A stretch of DNA of 25,328 nucleotides. Source: Synergistales bacterium. Lineage in GTDB: Bacteria; Synergistota; Synergistia; Synergistales; Aminobacteriaceae. Below the pieces are notes generated by a model, which searched no databases, was not told where the DNA came from, and was given only the letters and a program-made list of their open reading frames with translations. The position numbers and the translations under genes were made by a program. Of this stretch, positions 1-7,567 are shown one piece after another (the first letter of the stretch is position 1; every line of letters begins with the position of its first letter). The stretch is taken from assembly GCA_025997955.1 (NCBI GenBank), contig BNVH01000060.1, positions 1 to 25,328 of the forward strand, given 5' to 3'.

Positions 1-105
1 AAGTTTATCAAAGACGGCAACATAGTTGTAGACCGGGACTACAACGGCGCTCGTGGGATACTTCTGCGAGCTTTGCGAGATTCAGCTTTACCCTGCCTCG
101 TATGA
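1..105 (+). CDS. 3' end of a TnpB-like RNA-guided nuclease gene (partial at window edge)
   Basis: The open frame entering from the left edge encodes 34 residues and stops at TGA 103-105. It contains DRDYNGARGILLRALRD at about residues 11-27. This matches the C-terminal RuvC-III motif of IS605/IS607-family TnpB proteins (DRDxNxAxxI, where an Asp is catalytic). Only this tail is visible, so I cannot say whether the gene is intact to the left. The protein would be the RNA-guided nuclease of an IS200/IS605 or IS607 element. It differs from the tnpB tail at 2069-2278, which lies on the other strand and belongs to another element. The family call rests on one short motif plus its position right at a C-terminus. 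Confidence 0.6.
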   Translation, partial: KFIKDGNIVVDRDYNGARGILLRALRDSALPCLV

Positions 106-302
106 GGCTTGGGTTATACCATGCGGAAGATTCATAAGTTGTTGGTATGAATTAGTACGCTAAAAGGATCGGCAGCATGATCGTTAATTTTATAGGACAA
201 CCAAAGTAATGGCTATTATCGTTCTGTGATATGCCCAGTAGTCATGTTCGAGAATCAGTAGACAAAACCTTGCGATGTTTTTACGAAAGGAAGCGAATCT
301 CA
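106..302. other. Intergenic stretch with a relic gene tail
   Basis: This 197-base stretch separates the tnpB tail from the next gene. No clear promoter is seen; TATTAT at 214-219 is a possible -10 without a good -35. At 241-261 the frame reads VMFENQ and a TAG stop. This resembles the end of the downstream gene (VVFENQ, TAG at 1929-1931). DNA similarity carries on past the stop, with roughly 18 of 24 bases shared between 250-273 and 1920-1943. It may be the last fragment of a lost tandem paralogue. The same frame has a stop at 193-195, so any such copy is destroyed. Confidence 0.35.
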
Positions 303-1931
303 ATGAAAAAATTACTCTTTGCGTTGATTTGTGTTCTTGTTTTCGTCCGCGTGGCCGTTGCGGCTGAGAAGGTGTTCAAGCCTATAGTTCCGGCGGAGGT
401 CATAGAGGAAAAAGCGTTTGTTCGTATGGATCACAACAACGAATCTAAACGAGTGCTCACACTCAAGGAGGGCGACGCTCTCGAACTTCTTGCGGAGTGG
501 CGCGGGAATGACCCGTATCCCTGGTATAAGGTCAAGACCAACAAAGGTGAGAGGTGGATTTACGGTAAGGTTGTCCGCCGCTTAGACGCCGAGACCGAAA
601 CAAAGGCGGCGACTCAGACACCGAATTCAGCGGCGTTTCCCGATGTGGGCGTTTTGAAAAGTGATAAAAACTACGTGACAGTCGTTGCCATCGGTCAGGG
701 TACAGACCGCGCCAAGGCTCTGGAACAGGCGTGGATAGACGCGGTACGTTTGGCCGTCGGTTCGACGATTTCAAGCAAGAGCGAGCTGAATAACGACGAG
801 TTCGCGGAGAACACCATAGCCCACAGCAGGGGAGTCATAGAGAGCTTCGACGTCTTAAAAGAACAAAACGACGGCAAGCGCACCAGCATAGCTATTCAGG
901 CAAAAGTCCACAAGGAAATTCTGACGGACGCCGCCAAGACATACACAGAAGCTCAAATCGTCAAAGCGTCCGCAGGCGAGGCTGCTAAAGCGCAGTTAAA
1001 AGCGCAGTCAGATGCAAAAGCGAAAGAAACAACAGCTAAGGACAAGCAACAATCCGGAACAGAGCTTTTGAAAGAGGTTCTGGAGGGCTACTCCGCTGAC
1101 ACGTTCTACTCCGCGACGTTAGACCCTGAGGTTTACTATAATAAGACGACCCAAAAATCTTACATAAAAATCTCAGAGAAGTTCAATGAAGATTTGTTTT
1201 GGAAGGAGCTTCTACCGAAGTTGCGCGCAGCATTAGACGGCGTAGCGACGAAGAAGGAGAAGATGTTTTACTCCGACAAGAGCAGGCAGGCTAATCAACA
1301 GTTGGCGAAGAATAAGCGAGTCGAGGAAAGTGAGCTTCTATGGTGGGATAGTTATAGCCATGACGTCAAAGATCGGTTGTATACGTACTATTTCAACGAT
1401 TTTAGCCACAATCAATACTACAGTCAAGGTGGTATCCGAGGAGAATTGATGTTTGTTTTTGTCCCAGACAACAACTCTTCCTGTACGGTATATCACCTAC
1501 AGCATGATCAGAGCAATTACGTTTCTATGAATTATGGGAATTATTGGAAATTAGTAGAAGTTGACAAAAAATCAGATGACAAGCTATACTCCGTGTTTTT
1601 GCGCTATCTCTACATGATGGATTCCCCCGTAGTGTTTTCGATCGCTTTTTTGGATAAGGACAGAAACGAAATTCATTCTCAGGTTGTACACAGAGAACCC
1701 CCACTTTCGACAGTATATCGTTCTTTTTCTGATGGTCCTACTGGGTTCGGACTTCTAAACGGTTTAGTGGGGTTTGCACCAGGTTTTGTCAAGAAAAATA
1801 AAAATAGTAACAATGTTGACGTATTTCTTGACTCGAAAGGCTTCGAGATCAAAGTTGACGTTGAGCTCGACGCCGACGACCTGCAAAAGGTCGACAGTAT
1901 GAAATTTGAGGTTGTTTTTGAGAACCAGTAG
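303..1931 (+). CDS. Secreted SH3b and FlgT_N/LPP20-like domain protein
   Basis: The protein has 542 residues. ATG 303 is chosen over the upstream ATG at 231 because it is preceded by GAAAGGAAG (285-293) and starts a clean signal peptide, with a Lys-Lys start, a hydrophobic core and probable cleavage near Ala20-Ala21. Residues about 35-95 look like a bacterial SH3 domain (ALELLAEW, PWYKVKTNKGERWIYGKV). Residues about 124-205 match the N-terminal FlgT/LPP20 type fold: VVAIGQGTDRAKALEQAW, then a Ser/Asn-rich loop, then SRGVIESFDVL and a beta strand ending in V. An Ala/Lys-rich probable coiled coil follows (about 206-260). The C-terminal half, about 280 residues, I do not recognise. The role is probably periplasmic or envelope-associated; no flagellar genes are nearby, so a flagellar job is not supported. 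It lies between two transposon relics. Confidence 0.75.
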   Translation: MKKLLFALICVLVFVRVAVAAEKVFKPIVPAEVIEEKAFVRMDHNNESKRVLTLKEGDALELLAEWRGNDPYPWYKVKTNKGERWIYGKVVRRLDAETETKAATQTPNSAAFPDVGVLKSDKNYVTVVAIGQGTDRAKALEQAWIDAVRLAVGSTISSKSELNNDEFAENTIAHSRGVIESFDVLKEQNDGKRTSIAIQAKVHKEILTDAAKTYTEAQIVKASAGEAAKAQLKAQSDAKAKETTAKDKQQSGTELLKEVLEGYSADTFYSATLDPEVYYNKTTQKSYIKISEKFNEDLFWKELLPKLRAALDGVATKKEKMFYSDKSRQANQQLAKNKRVEESELLWWDSYSHDVKDRLYTYYFNDFSHNQYYSQGGIRGELMFVFVPDNNSSCTVYHLQHDQSNYVSMNYGNYWKLVEVDKKSDDKLYSVFLRYLYMMDSPVVFSIAFLDKDRNEIHSQVVHREPPLSTVYRSFSDGPTGFGLLNGLVGFAPGFVKKNKNSNNVDVFLDSKGFEIKVDVELDADDLQKVDSMKFEVVFENQ

Positions 1932-2061
1932 ATAAGGCTTTGCATAGAAGAAACGGACGAGAACGAACAACTATTGGAGAATTTTCCTGGTTGATATTCC
2001 GTATCTTAGCAAGTAAAATGTGAATATGCAGCAAAAGCGGTGTACCCTACCTTGACATCCT

Positions 2062-2081
2062 CCCCTCCCTAAAGTGAGGGG
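2062..2081. repeat. Right-end hairpin of the IS605-type element
   Basis: CCCCTC and GAGGGG pair across an 8-base loop. It sits immediately inside the presumed right end and overlaps the last codons of the tnpB remnant. In this family such subterminal hairpins are the TnpA recognition sites and form the 3' part of the omega RNA. Confidence 0.6.
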
Positions 2082-2278
2082 ATTCCCGTCAGTACCACGA
2101 TGATTTGTGGACTACGGGCGGGTTCTTGCTTCACAGAGACCGCCCAGAGGGTTTTAAGCTTGGTTTTCGCATCGTATATCCCCACAGTGGGGAATTTTAC
2201 GGCTACGAGCCAACGCCCTATTCCCCCAGGTCTCACTATCTCTCCACAAGCTGACACGGTCTGCCCGACCGCCGAGTT
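2069..2278 (-). pseudogene. tnpB 3' remnant inside the IS605-type element
   Basis: On the minus strand the frame is open from just after a stop at 2279-2281 to TAG at 2069-2071, encoding about 69 residues. It includes SAVGQTVSACGEIVRPGG, then VSVKQEP, and ends VVLTGIPSL. Tails with a CGE motif, a KQEP motif and a GIPxL ending written by the terminal hairpin are typical of IS1341/IS605-type TnpB proteins (recalled from family knowledge, not searched). The RuvC and zinc-finger parts are gone, so no nuclease can be made. In living elements this region also carries the 3' scaffold of the omega RNA. Confidence 0.55.
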
Positions 2279-2321
2279 TTATTTTAGGGCATGTGGCGGA
2301 AAGAAACAAGAGCAAAGGGCT

Positions 2322-2338
2322 ATTCGCCTACGGCGAAT
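2322..2338. repeat. Inner left-end hairpin of the IS605-type element
   Basis: ATTCGCC and GGCGAAT form a perfect 7 bp stem with a TAC loop. It lies between the tnpB remnant and the outer left-end palindrome. Confidence 0.5.
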
Positions 2339-2350
2339 TGTTCCTTATAT

Positions 2351-2370
2351 CCCCGCCATGAATGGCGGGG
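2351..2370. repeat. Outer left-end palindrome of the IS605-type element
   Basis: CCCCGCCAT and ATGGCGGGG form a perfect 9 bp stem with a 2-base centre, followed by TTTT on the plus strand. It is the strongest palindrome of the element. Read on the plus strand it could also end transcription coming from the left. Confidence 0.6.
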
Positions 2371-2410
2371 TTTTACGGAACGGGGGATAAAGTGGGAGCT
2401 AAAAAAGTAA

Positions 2411-2443
2411 ATGGGTTGGGCATTGCTCAGCCCATTCTTCTTA
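2411..2443 (+). terminator. Rho-independent terminator preceding the toxN relic
   Basis: Bases 2411-2435 fold into an 11 bp stem (two G-T wobbles included) with a 3-base ATT loop, followed by TCTTCTT. It lies about 20 bases before the toxN start codon. In type III toxin-antitoxin loci a terminator of this kind sits between the repeat antitoxin RNA and the toxin gene and limits toxin expression. Its position here fits that layout exactly, although the antitoxin repeats are absent upstream. Confidence 0.6.
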
Positions 2444-2455
2444 ACGGAGGTATTT

Positions 2456-2707
2456 ATGAATCTATCGTTTTATCGCGCGGACGCCGAATATTGTGATTTT
2501 TTGAGAACGACCGACCCGCGCGTTCCGTATACTATGGAAAGCAAAGGGACCCGCCCGTTTGTCGGTGTCTTGCTGAACATAGGGGATATACGTTATTACG
2601 CTCCTCTGACTTCGCCCAAGCCAAAACACGCAAAGATGAAAAATCAGCTGGATTTTCTAAAGATAAACGCGATAGTCCTCATTGCGCTGATACTTATACG
2701 CCCTTGA
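2456..2707 (+). pseudogene. Truncated ToxN/AbiQ-family type III toxin gene
   Basis: The start ATG 2456 follows GGAGG (2446-2450). The first 70 of 83 residues look like the N-terminus of the ToxN/AbiQ endoribonuclease family: SFYRADAEYCDFLRTTD, then VP, then FVGVLLNIGDIRYYAPLTSP with KPKH directly after, then a KNQLDFLKI-like end. The YxAPLTSPKxKH block (residues 48-58) is the family hallmark and part of the active site region. Family members run to about 165-180 residues, but here homology fades near residue 70 and a stop comes at 83. I could not find the missing C-terminal half in any frame up to 2932. An active toxin is therefore unlikely. The antitoxin RNA should lie immediately upstream, where the IS605-type remnant now sits. 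Confidence 0.7.
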
Positions 2708-2842
2708 TTCGAGACATATTTTGAGTGACAATCGTCTTCCTCCGTCCTTTTTGGCGGAAGAGATTTAAACTCTTTAATTTTGGCGGGCAAGACTTGCCGA
2801 ATATATTTGATATTCACCTTTTCTGGTGTAAATTTAGAACAA

Positions 2843-2871
2843 TTGACAGAAACAGAAATTGACAGGATACT
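2843..2871 (+). promoter_or_regulatory. Probable sigma-70 promoter for the deacylase operon
   Basis: TTGACA at 2843-2848 is followed after 17 bases by GATACT (2866-2871), a 4 of 6 match to the -10. Transcription would start near 2878, about 55 bases before the deacylase ATG. The stretch 2708-2842 holds no other recognisable feature. Confidence 0.4.
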
Positions 2872-2932
2872 TATAGTGGGACGCTTGTAAATCATCAACA
2901 GAATTTAATTTCAGAAAAGAGGTACGTGGATA

Positions 2933-4543
2933 ATGCTGGACATTGTGTTTCAGGGAGCAAAAATTGTCGACGGCACTGGAGGCCTGTGGTATCGTGGCGA
3001 TGTCGGCGTTGCTGGCGGGCGTATCGCCGCGATAGGGAGGCTTTCAGGCGAGAGCGCGAAAGAAGTTGTAGATGTCGGCGACAAGGTTCTGTCTCCTGGG
3101 TTCATAGATATACACACTCACTCAGATTTCGTTATCTTTCACGACCCTGTGATGGTGTCGAAGCTGTCCCAGGGCGTAACCACTCAGGCCGCTGGGCAGT
3201 GCGGGCAGAGCGCGGCGCCGGTGGACGAAAAGTATCTTCAGCTCTTAGAGTCCTATGTGGGGTTCGTGTTGGCCGGGACGAAGATGTCATGGAACTGGAG
3301 GACATTTGGCGATTGGCTGAAAGAGGTCGAAAAACTCCCCCTTGCCGTCAACTTGGCGACGTTTCTTGGACACGGCACCCTGCGGGTGGCGGTTATGGGT
3401 TTTGAGGACCGCGTGGCAAGTGGCGCTGAAATGGAGTTGATGAAAAATCACCTGAAAGAGGCCATGAGCGCTGGTAGTTTCGGCCTGACCAGCGGGCTTG
3501 TCTATCCGCCCGGCGTCTACACCCCCAAGGAAGAACTGTGGGAACTGGCGGGCATCCTCAAAGAGACGGGCGGACTGTATCTATCTCATATGCGCAGCGA
3601 ATCCGGAGGTCTGCTCGACGCCGTGGCGGAGACTATAGATCTGGGGCGCAGAGCCGGAGTTCCGGTTCAGATATCCCATCACAAGGCGCTCGGAAAGGAC
3701 AACTGGGGGGCGGTAAAGCGCTCGCTGAAGATTATTGATGACGCCCGCGCCGAGGGAATAGACGTCACCATAGACCAGTACCCCTACGAATACTGCAGCA
3801 CCAATATACGCGCGATTCTTCCTCCCTGGGCTCAGGCCGACGGCGTCAAGGCCGTATGCGCCCGCCTCGCCAATCCGTCAACTCGGGCTCGTATTGCCAA
3901 GGAAATAGAGGCGTCGTTAGACATATCGAAACCCTGCAACTGGGAAAACTTCATGCGTCACGGAGGCGGCGCCGAGGGCACTCTTGTGGTTTACTGTCCC
4001 AACACTCCGCAGTGGGAGGGCAAGAACCTCGCCGAGATATCAGCCGCTTCTGGCGTGAGCCCGATAGAGGCGGCGTTTGACATAATCACCGCTAATGACG
4101 GCAACGACCTCGCCTGCTATGCCGCTATCGGCGCTGACGACATCAAGACGGTTCTGTCCCACCCAGCCACGATGGTCGGATCCGACTCCATCCCGGCGGC
4201 TGAGGGCGCCAAGGCCCACCCGAGAAGCTACGGAACAAATCCGCGAATTCTAGCGAAATACGTCCGCGAGGAAAAAGTTCTTTCTTTAGAAAAGGCCGTC
4301 CACAAGATGACCGGTATGCCGGCGGCGCGTCTTGGCCTACAGAAGGGTCTGATTCGAGTCGGAATGGACGCCGATCTTTTGGTGTTCGACCCCGATCTCA
4401 TACAGGACAACGCCACATACGAGGAACCCACGCGGCTCGCCACCGGAATCGACCTCGTGTACGTCGGCGGGGTCAAGACGATGGAGAGGGGAGTCCATAC
4501 CGGAGCGGCGGCGGGGAAAGTTCTGCGAAAGGGCCGCGATTGA
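2933..4543 (+). CDS. N-acyl-D-amino-acid deacylase (D-aminoacylase)
   Basis: This 536-residue amidohydrolase-superfamily enzyme would hydrolyse N-acyl-D-amino acids to a D-amino acid and a carboxylate in the cytoplasm. Visible metal-site residues are His61 and His63 (GFIDIHTHSDF), Cys90 in a GQCG motif matching the bridging Cys of D-aminoacylases, His219 (YLSHMRSES), His249 (QISHHKALG) and Asp418 (MVGSDS). The SGLVYPPGVYTPKEEL and DQYPY blocks and the C-terminal HPRSYGT-to-GMDADLLVFDP segment are also typical. Length fits the family (about 480-540). AAGAGG lies 10 bases before ATG 2933. The TRAP operon starts 51 bases downstream on the same strand, suggesting that the transporter brings in the substrate or a related carboxylate. 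The acyl and amino-acid preference cannot be read. A dihydropyrimidinase-like role is less likely given the Cys90 motif. Confidence 0.88.
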   Translation: MLDIVFQGAKIVDGTGGLWYRGDVGVAGGRIAAIGRLSGESAKEVVDVGDKVLSPGFIDIHTHSDFVIFHDPVMVSKLSQGVTTQAAGQCGQSAAPVDEKYLQLLESYVGFVLAGTKMSWNWRTFGDWLKEVEKLPLAVNLATFLGHGTLRVAVMGFEDRVASGAEMELMKNHLKEAMSAGSFGLTSGLVYPPGVYTPKEELWELAGILKETGGLYLSHMRSESGGLLDAVAETIDLGRRAGVPVQISHHKALGKDNWGAVKRSLKIIDDARAEGIDVTIDQYPYEYCSTNIRAILPPWAQADGVKAVCARLANPSTRARIAKEIEASLDISKPCNWENFMRHGGGAEGTLVVYCPNTPQWEGKNLAEISAASGVSPIEAAFDIITANDGNDLACYAAIGADDIKTVLSHPATMVGSDSIPAAEGAKAHPRSYGTNPRILAKYVREEKVLSLEKAVHKMTGMPAARLGLQKGLIRVGMDADLLVFDPDLIQDNATYEEPTRLATGIDLVYVGGVKTMERGVHTGAAAGKVLRKGRD

Positions 4544-4594
4544 AAACTTATTGTATAATATTGCTTAACTGATTTATTATCGGGAGGGATTTGT

Positions 4595-5662
4595 ATGTGT
4601 AAGAGAATCAGATGTATACTGTTGGCAGTGTTGTTGGTTTGCGTTGTTACGGGGATTGCCGGGGCCGCGCCTAAGTACAAGTGGTCGTTCGCCCAGCCGT
4701 GGAGCCGCCCTCTGGCGGACAAGGGATATCAGCTTTTTATCGACAAGGTGAAGGAGTACACCAACGGAGACATTGAGATAACTCTGCACTCCAACGGTCT
4801 GCTCGGCACGCATGACGAGTCGCTTCACGGCGTGCGCGACGGAAGCGTTGAAATTGGAACGTTCTCCCCGTATGTCAACCTCGTCCCTGGCGGCATGATG
4901 AACTGGATGCCCTGGACTGTCAGCACATTCGACGAGGCGAGAATCGCGTACGCATGGCCTAACGGAGTTCTTTTCAAAGTGATGCAGGTGGCTTGGCGCG
5001 AAATAAACGCTGAACTCCTGTTCAGCTGCTCCCAGGGATCATACGGACTGGCTAATAACGTCCGGCCTCTGCAAAAGCCCGATGATCTGAAGAACTTGAA
5101 GATGCGCGTCTCCTCTTCCTTAGCTTCTGTGCGCACTCTTGAAAACATGGGCGCCGGAACGGGTATGTCCATGGAGACTATACCGTGGGCTGAAATTTAC
5201 AACGCTCTTTCCCGCGGCGTAGTCGATGGTTGCTGGGACATGTGGCCTTCAATGATAGACGAGCGGCACGTCGAGGTCATTAAATATTACACTCACGGTC
5301 TGCTTAACTGGGACGCTAATAACGTCATCATCAACAAGGATCTGTGGGACAGCTTAGACCCCAAATACCAGGAGGCTCTTTACAAAGCCGGGGCTGAGGC
5401 TGAGCAGTATTTAGACGACCTGTACGAGGCCGAGGAAAAGAACTACATCAAAAAGCTTGAAACCGAGTACCCCAACTTCACGATCACCTGGCTGACCCCC
5501 GAGGAAAAAGACGTTTGGCGCGAAAAGGCCAATATGCCGGCGGTTTGGGCGGAGATTTGCGATCCCTGGCTTGAAAAAGTCTGGCCTGGCCAAAAAATGG
5601 GCGAGAAAATTCGCTCCGAACTGGATGCCGTCAGAGAGCAGGCTTTGGCAAAGAAGAAGTAG
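4595..5662 (+). CDS. dctP: TRAP transporter substrate-binding protein (DctP type)
   Basis: This is a 355-residue periplasmic binding protein. ATG 4595 is preceded by GGGAGGG (4582-4588). The signal peptide spans residues 1 to about 24 (KRIR, hydrophobic core, AGA-A). The segment around Arg171 (DDLKNLKMRV, then IPWAEIYNALSRGVVDG at about 196-212) is the classic DctP signature; this Arg normally binds the carboxylate of the ligand. It would deliver an organic acid to the DctQ/DctM membrane complex encoded next. A TATAAT at 4554-4559 could serve as a -10, but there is no good -35, so I favour co-transcription with the deacylase gene. Ligand identity is unknown; N-acyl or other amino-acid-derived carboxylates are suggested by context only. 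Confidence 0.88.
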   Translation: MCKRIRCILLAVLLVCVVTGIAGAAPKYKWSFAQPWSRPLADKGYQLFIDKVKEYTNGDIEITLHSNGLLGTHDESLHGVRDGSVEIGTFSPYVNLVPGGMMNWMPWTVSTFDEARIAYAWPNGVLFKVMQVAWREINAELLFSCSQGSYGLANNVRPLQKPDDLKNLKMRVSSSLASVRTLENMGAGTGMSMETIPWAEIYNALSRGVVDGCWDMWPSMIDERHVEVIKYYTHGLLNWDANNVIINKDLWDSLDPKYQEALYKAGAEAEQYLDDLYEAEEKNYIKKLETEYPNFTITWLTPEEKDVWREKANMPAVWAEICDPWLEKVWPGQKMGEKIRSELDAVREQALAKKK

Positions 5663-5667
5663 CAGTT

Positions 5668-6207
5668 ATGCGCATGAAAAAAGCATATTTGTCATTCGTC
5701 AAGTGCGTGGCGATTCTCGAAAACGCGATAGCCGCCTTTGGTCTCATGTTCGCCACTTTTTTCACCGTGGTACAGATAATAAACCGCTACTGGCTGCACT
5801 ACGAAGTCATGTGGTTAGCCGACCTGAACCTTTACGTATTCGTGTTTGGGTCTATATTTTCGATAGCTCTTACAACCAGAGAAGAAGCTCATACCTGCGT
5901 GGACGTGTTCGTAGAGCTTCTGTTCAGGGGAAAAAAGGCCAACAAGTTCAGCAAAATACTTATCAACCTCGTCAGCCTTGGGCTTCTTTGCGTGTTGATA
6001 CCTCTTTTTTACGCGTATTTCCTGAGAGCGCTCAAATTCGACGAGTGGGGGACCTTGGTTCCATGGTTCAATACAAGCTGGTTGGTGGAGGCTATTTTTG
6101 TGATGTTCGTACTCAACATTTTCCATATCGCCCATAACACCGCCCTCCATGTCATAGACTTCTACAAACTTTGTTCTGAATCCGGCCTTGGAGGTGCGGC
6201 GAAATGA
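5668..6207 (+). CDS. dctQ: TRAP transporter small permease (DctQ type)
   Basis: The protein has 179 residues and four predicted membrane helices (about 15-38, 48-66, 92-115, 130-152), as expected for DctQ. It starts 5 bases after the dctP stop with only a weak AAGAAG ribosome site, so translation is probably coupled to dctP; a second in-frame ATG lies at 5674. It forms the membrane complex with the large subunit, whose start codon overlaps its stop in ATGA. Confidence 0.87.
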   Translation: MRMKKAYLSFVKCVAILENAIAAFGLMFATFFTVVQIINRYWLHYEVMWLADLNLYVFVFGSIFSIALTTREEAHTCVDVFVELLFRGKKANKFSKILINLVSLGLLCVLIPLFYAYFLRALKFDEWGTLVPWFNTSWLVEAIFVMFVLNIFHIAHNTALHVIDFYKLCSESGLGGAAK

Positions 6208-7544
6208 CCATCGGTTTGACAGTGGCGTTATGCGTTTTTTTGGGAGGCCTGATCTGTAGCATTCCTTTAGCCTGGCTTTTTTTGGGAGCTCCTTTCTTCG
6301 GTTCGCTGATGGACGGCGCGAATTACGCTTTCATATCCGGGACGTTCTACCATGCCTTAAACAGCTCCACCGTTATGGCAATAGCCTTTTTCGTCTACGC
6401 CGGCAGCCTCATATCCGACGCCGGCTTGGCCGACCGCATCGTGCGTTTTTCTTACGCCTTAGTAGGGCGCGTCAGGGGCGGTATGGAGGTAGTGGGTATT
6501 GTGGCCACGCTGTTTCTCGGCGCGCTGACCGGTTCGTCCGTCCCTTGCATTTCCGCCCTGATTCCGCTTCTTGTTCCGCGCCTGAAGAAGTACGGGTATG
6601 ATCCCAAGTACACGACGGCCGTGCTCTGTTCCTCCAGCTTCCTCGGCTATCTGATTCCGCCGAGCGTGCCTGCGCTTATTTACTGTCTTTTGGCCCAGCA
6701 GTCAGTCTCCGCGCTTTTTCTCTCCACGGTCATTCCGGGGCTCATACTGGCCTTTGGATACGCCGCACTCAACTATTTTATATGTCCGCAATATATGAGG
6801 CCAGAGCTGATAACTGAGGAGATCGTGGAAGCTCCGGAGAGCCTGACAGCTAGAGTGAAAGAACTGTGCGCCGCCACATGGGTCGCTATTCCAGCGCTTG
6901 GGTGCCCGGCGATAATCCTCATCGGCATCTACGGCGGACTTTGCACGCCAAACGAGGCCGGGGCCATCGCCGTGGTCTACTGTATGTTCGTCGGTTTTTG
7001 CCTGTACAGGGAACTCACCCTGAAAAAATTCTGGTCGGCGACGGCGAGCTCTCTTCTTTCCCTTGGGGTTATCGCGATGCTTATCGGAGGCGGCACCGTG
7101 CTGGCGCGCTATCTTATCAGAGTAGGGGCGGCGCAGACGGTAGCGGGCTTTATGCTCGGCATGTTCAGCAGCAAGGCCATGATTCTCCTCGCCATGAACG
7201 TGTTCTTCCTGATCCTCGGAATGTTCTTGGAGGGCGCTCCTATGCTTATTCTCGGCGTGCCGCTGATTCTTCCCCTGATGCAGGAGCTCGGCGTGAACCT
7301 CGTGCACCTTGGCGCGGTTATCATCGTAAACGTCGGTCTTGGCGTTGTCACACCGCCGTTCGCCATGTCTATCTTCATCGGCTCACGCCTTTCGGGGTGC
7401 GGCTACGGAGAATTGGTGCCCATCATGATGAAATTTCTTCTCTTCGTCGGTATTCCAGTGTTGCTACTCACCACGTACATACCGGCGCTGTCCTGCTGGT
7501 TGCCTAGTCTGATATTGGGTCCACAAGTAGTCGGAACCTGGTAA
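6204..7544 (+). CDS. dctM: TRAP transporter large permease (DctM type)
   Basis: The protein has 446 residues and about 12 hydrophobic segments, typical of DctM, the ion-coupled translocating subunit. Family signatures are visible: SSSFLGYLIPPSVPALIY, GLCTPNEAGAIAVVY and a late GLGVVTPPFAMSIFI. GGAGGTG (6190-6196) lies 7 bases before ATG 6204, which overlaps the dctQ stop by 4 bases. It is the last gene of the operon and is followed by a strong terminator. Confidence 0.9.
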   Translation: MTIGLTVALCVFLGGLICSIPLAWLFLGAPFFGSLMDGANYAFISGTFYHALNSSTVMAIAFFVYAGSLISDAGLADRIVRFSYALVGRVRGGMEVVGIVATLFLGALTGSSVPCISALIPLLVPRLKKYGYDPKYTTAVLCSSSFLGYLIPPSVPALIYCLLAQQSVSALFLSTVIPGLILAFGYAALNYFICPQYMRPELITEEIVEAPESLTARVKELCAATWVAIPALGCPAIILIGIYGGLCTPNEAGAIAVVYCMFVGFCLYRELTLKKFWSATASSLLSLGVIAMLIGGGTVLARYLIRVGAAQTVAGFMLGMFSSKAMILLAMNVFFLILGMFLEGAPMLILGVPLILPLMQELGVNLVHLGAVIIVNVGLGVVTPPFAMSIFIGSRLSGCGYGELVPIMMKFLLFVGIPVLLLTTYIPALSCWLPSLILGPQVVGTW

Positions 7545-7567
7545 TATAAGATTAAGATAAGTACAGG

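Larger units (their letters stand above)
2051..2390 (-). mobile_element. Internally deleted IS200/IS605-type element with tnpB tail
   Basis: On the minus strand this reads left end, tnpB 3' tail, right end. The right end is a C-rich hairpin at 2062-2081 flanked by CTTGACATCCT, a sequence I recognise from the 3' ends of IS605/IS1341-type tnpB elements. The minus strand ends in TCAAG, like the TCAA ends of this family. The left end holds two hairpins: a 7 bp stem at 2322-2338 and a 9 bp stem with a 2-base loop at 2351-2370. Between them only about 70 codons of tnpB remain and there is no tnpA. At about 340 bp it resembles a non-autonomous palindrome-ended derivative. The exact outer boundaries are uncertain because this family makes no target duplication; the left end could extend to about 2406. 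Confidence 0.65.

Noticed and set aside
2062..2370. Hairpins considered as a CRISPR-like or toxI repeat array
   Set aside because: The palindromes differ in sequence and spacing and match IS605-type ends; there is no tandem repeat unit.
2100..2390. A 96-residue plus-strand frame across the transposon remnant
   Set aside because: It is the antisense of the tnpB tail and end hairpins; it has no ribosome site and no recognisable protein character.
2644..2898. An 84-residue minus-strand frame behind the toxN relic
   Set aside because: There is no ribosome site and no recognisable motif, and it overlaps the toxN relic and the deacylase promoter. I see no support for a gene or for the missing toxN half.
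2926..3405. A 159-residue Arg-rich frame overlapping the deacylase start
   Set aside because: It is a frame-shifted shadow of the deacylase, which has intact catalytic motifs and a sensible start.
4554..4559. TATAAT just before dctP as a separate promoter
   Set aside because: There is no -35 at 16-18 bases and no TG extension; a single transcript from the deacylase promoter explains the layout better.
6702..7307. A 201-residue minus-strand frame inside dctM
   Set aside because: Its His/Arg/Glu-rich composition is typical of an antisense shadow of a membrane protein; dctM is intact.
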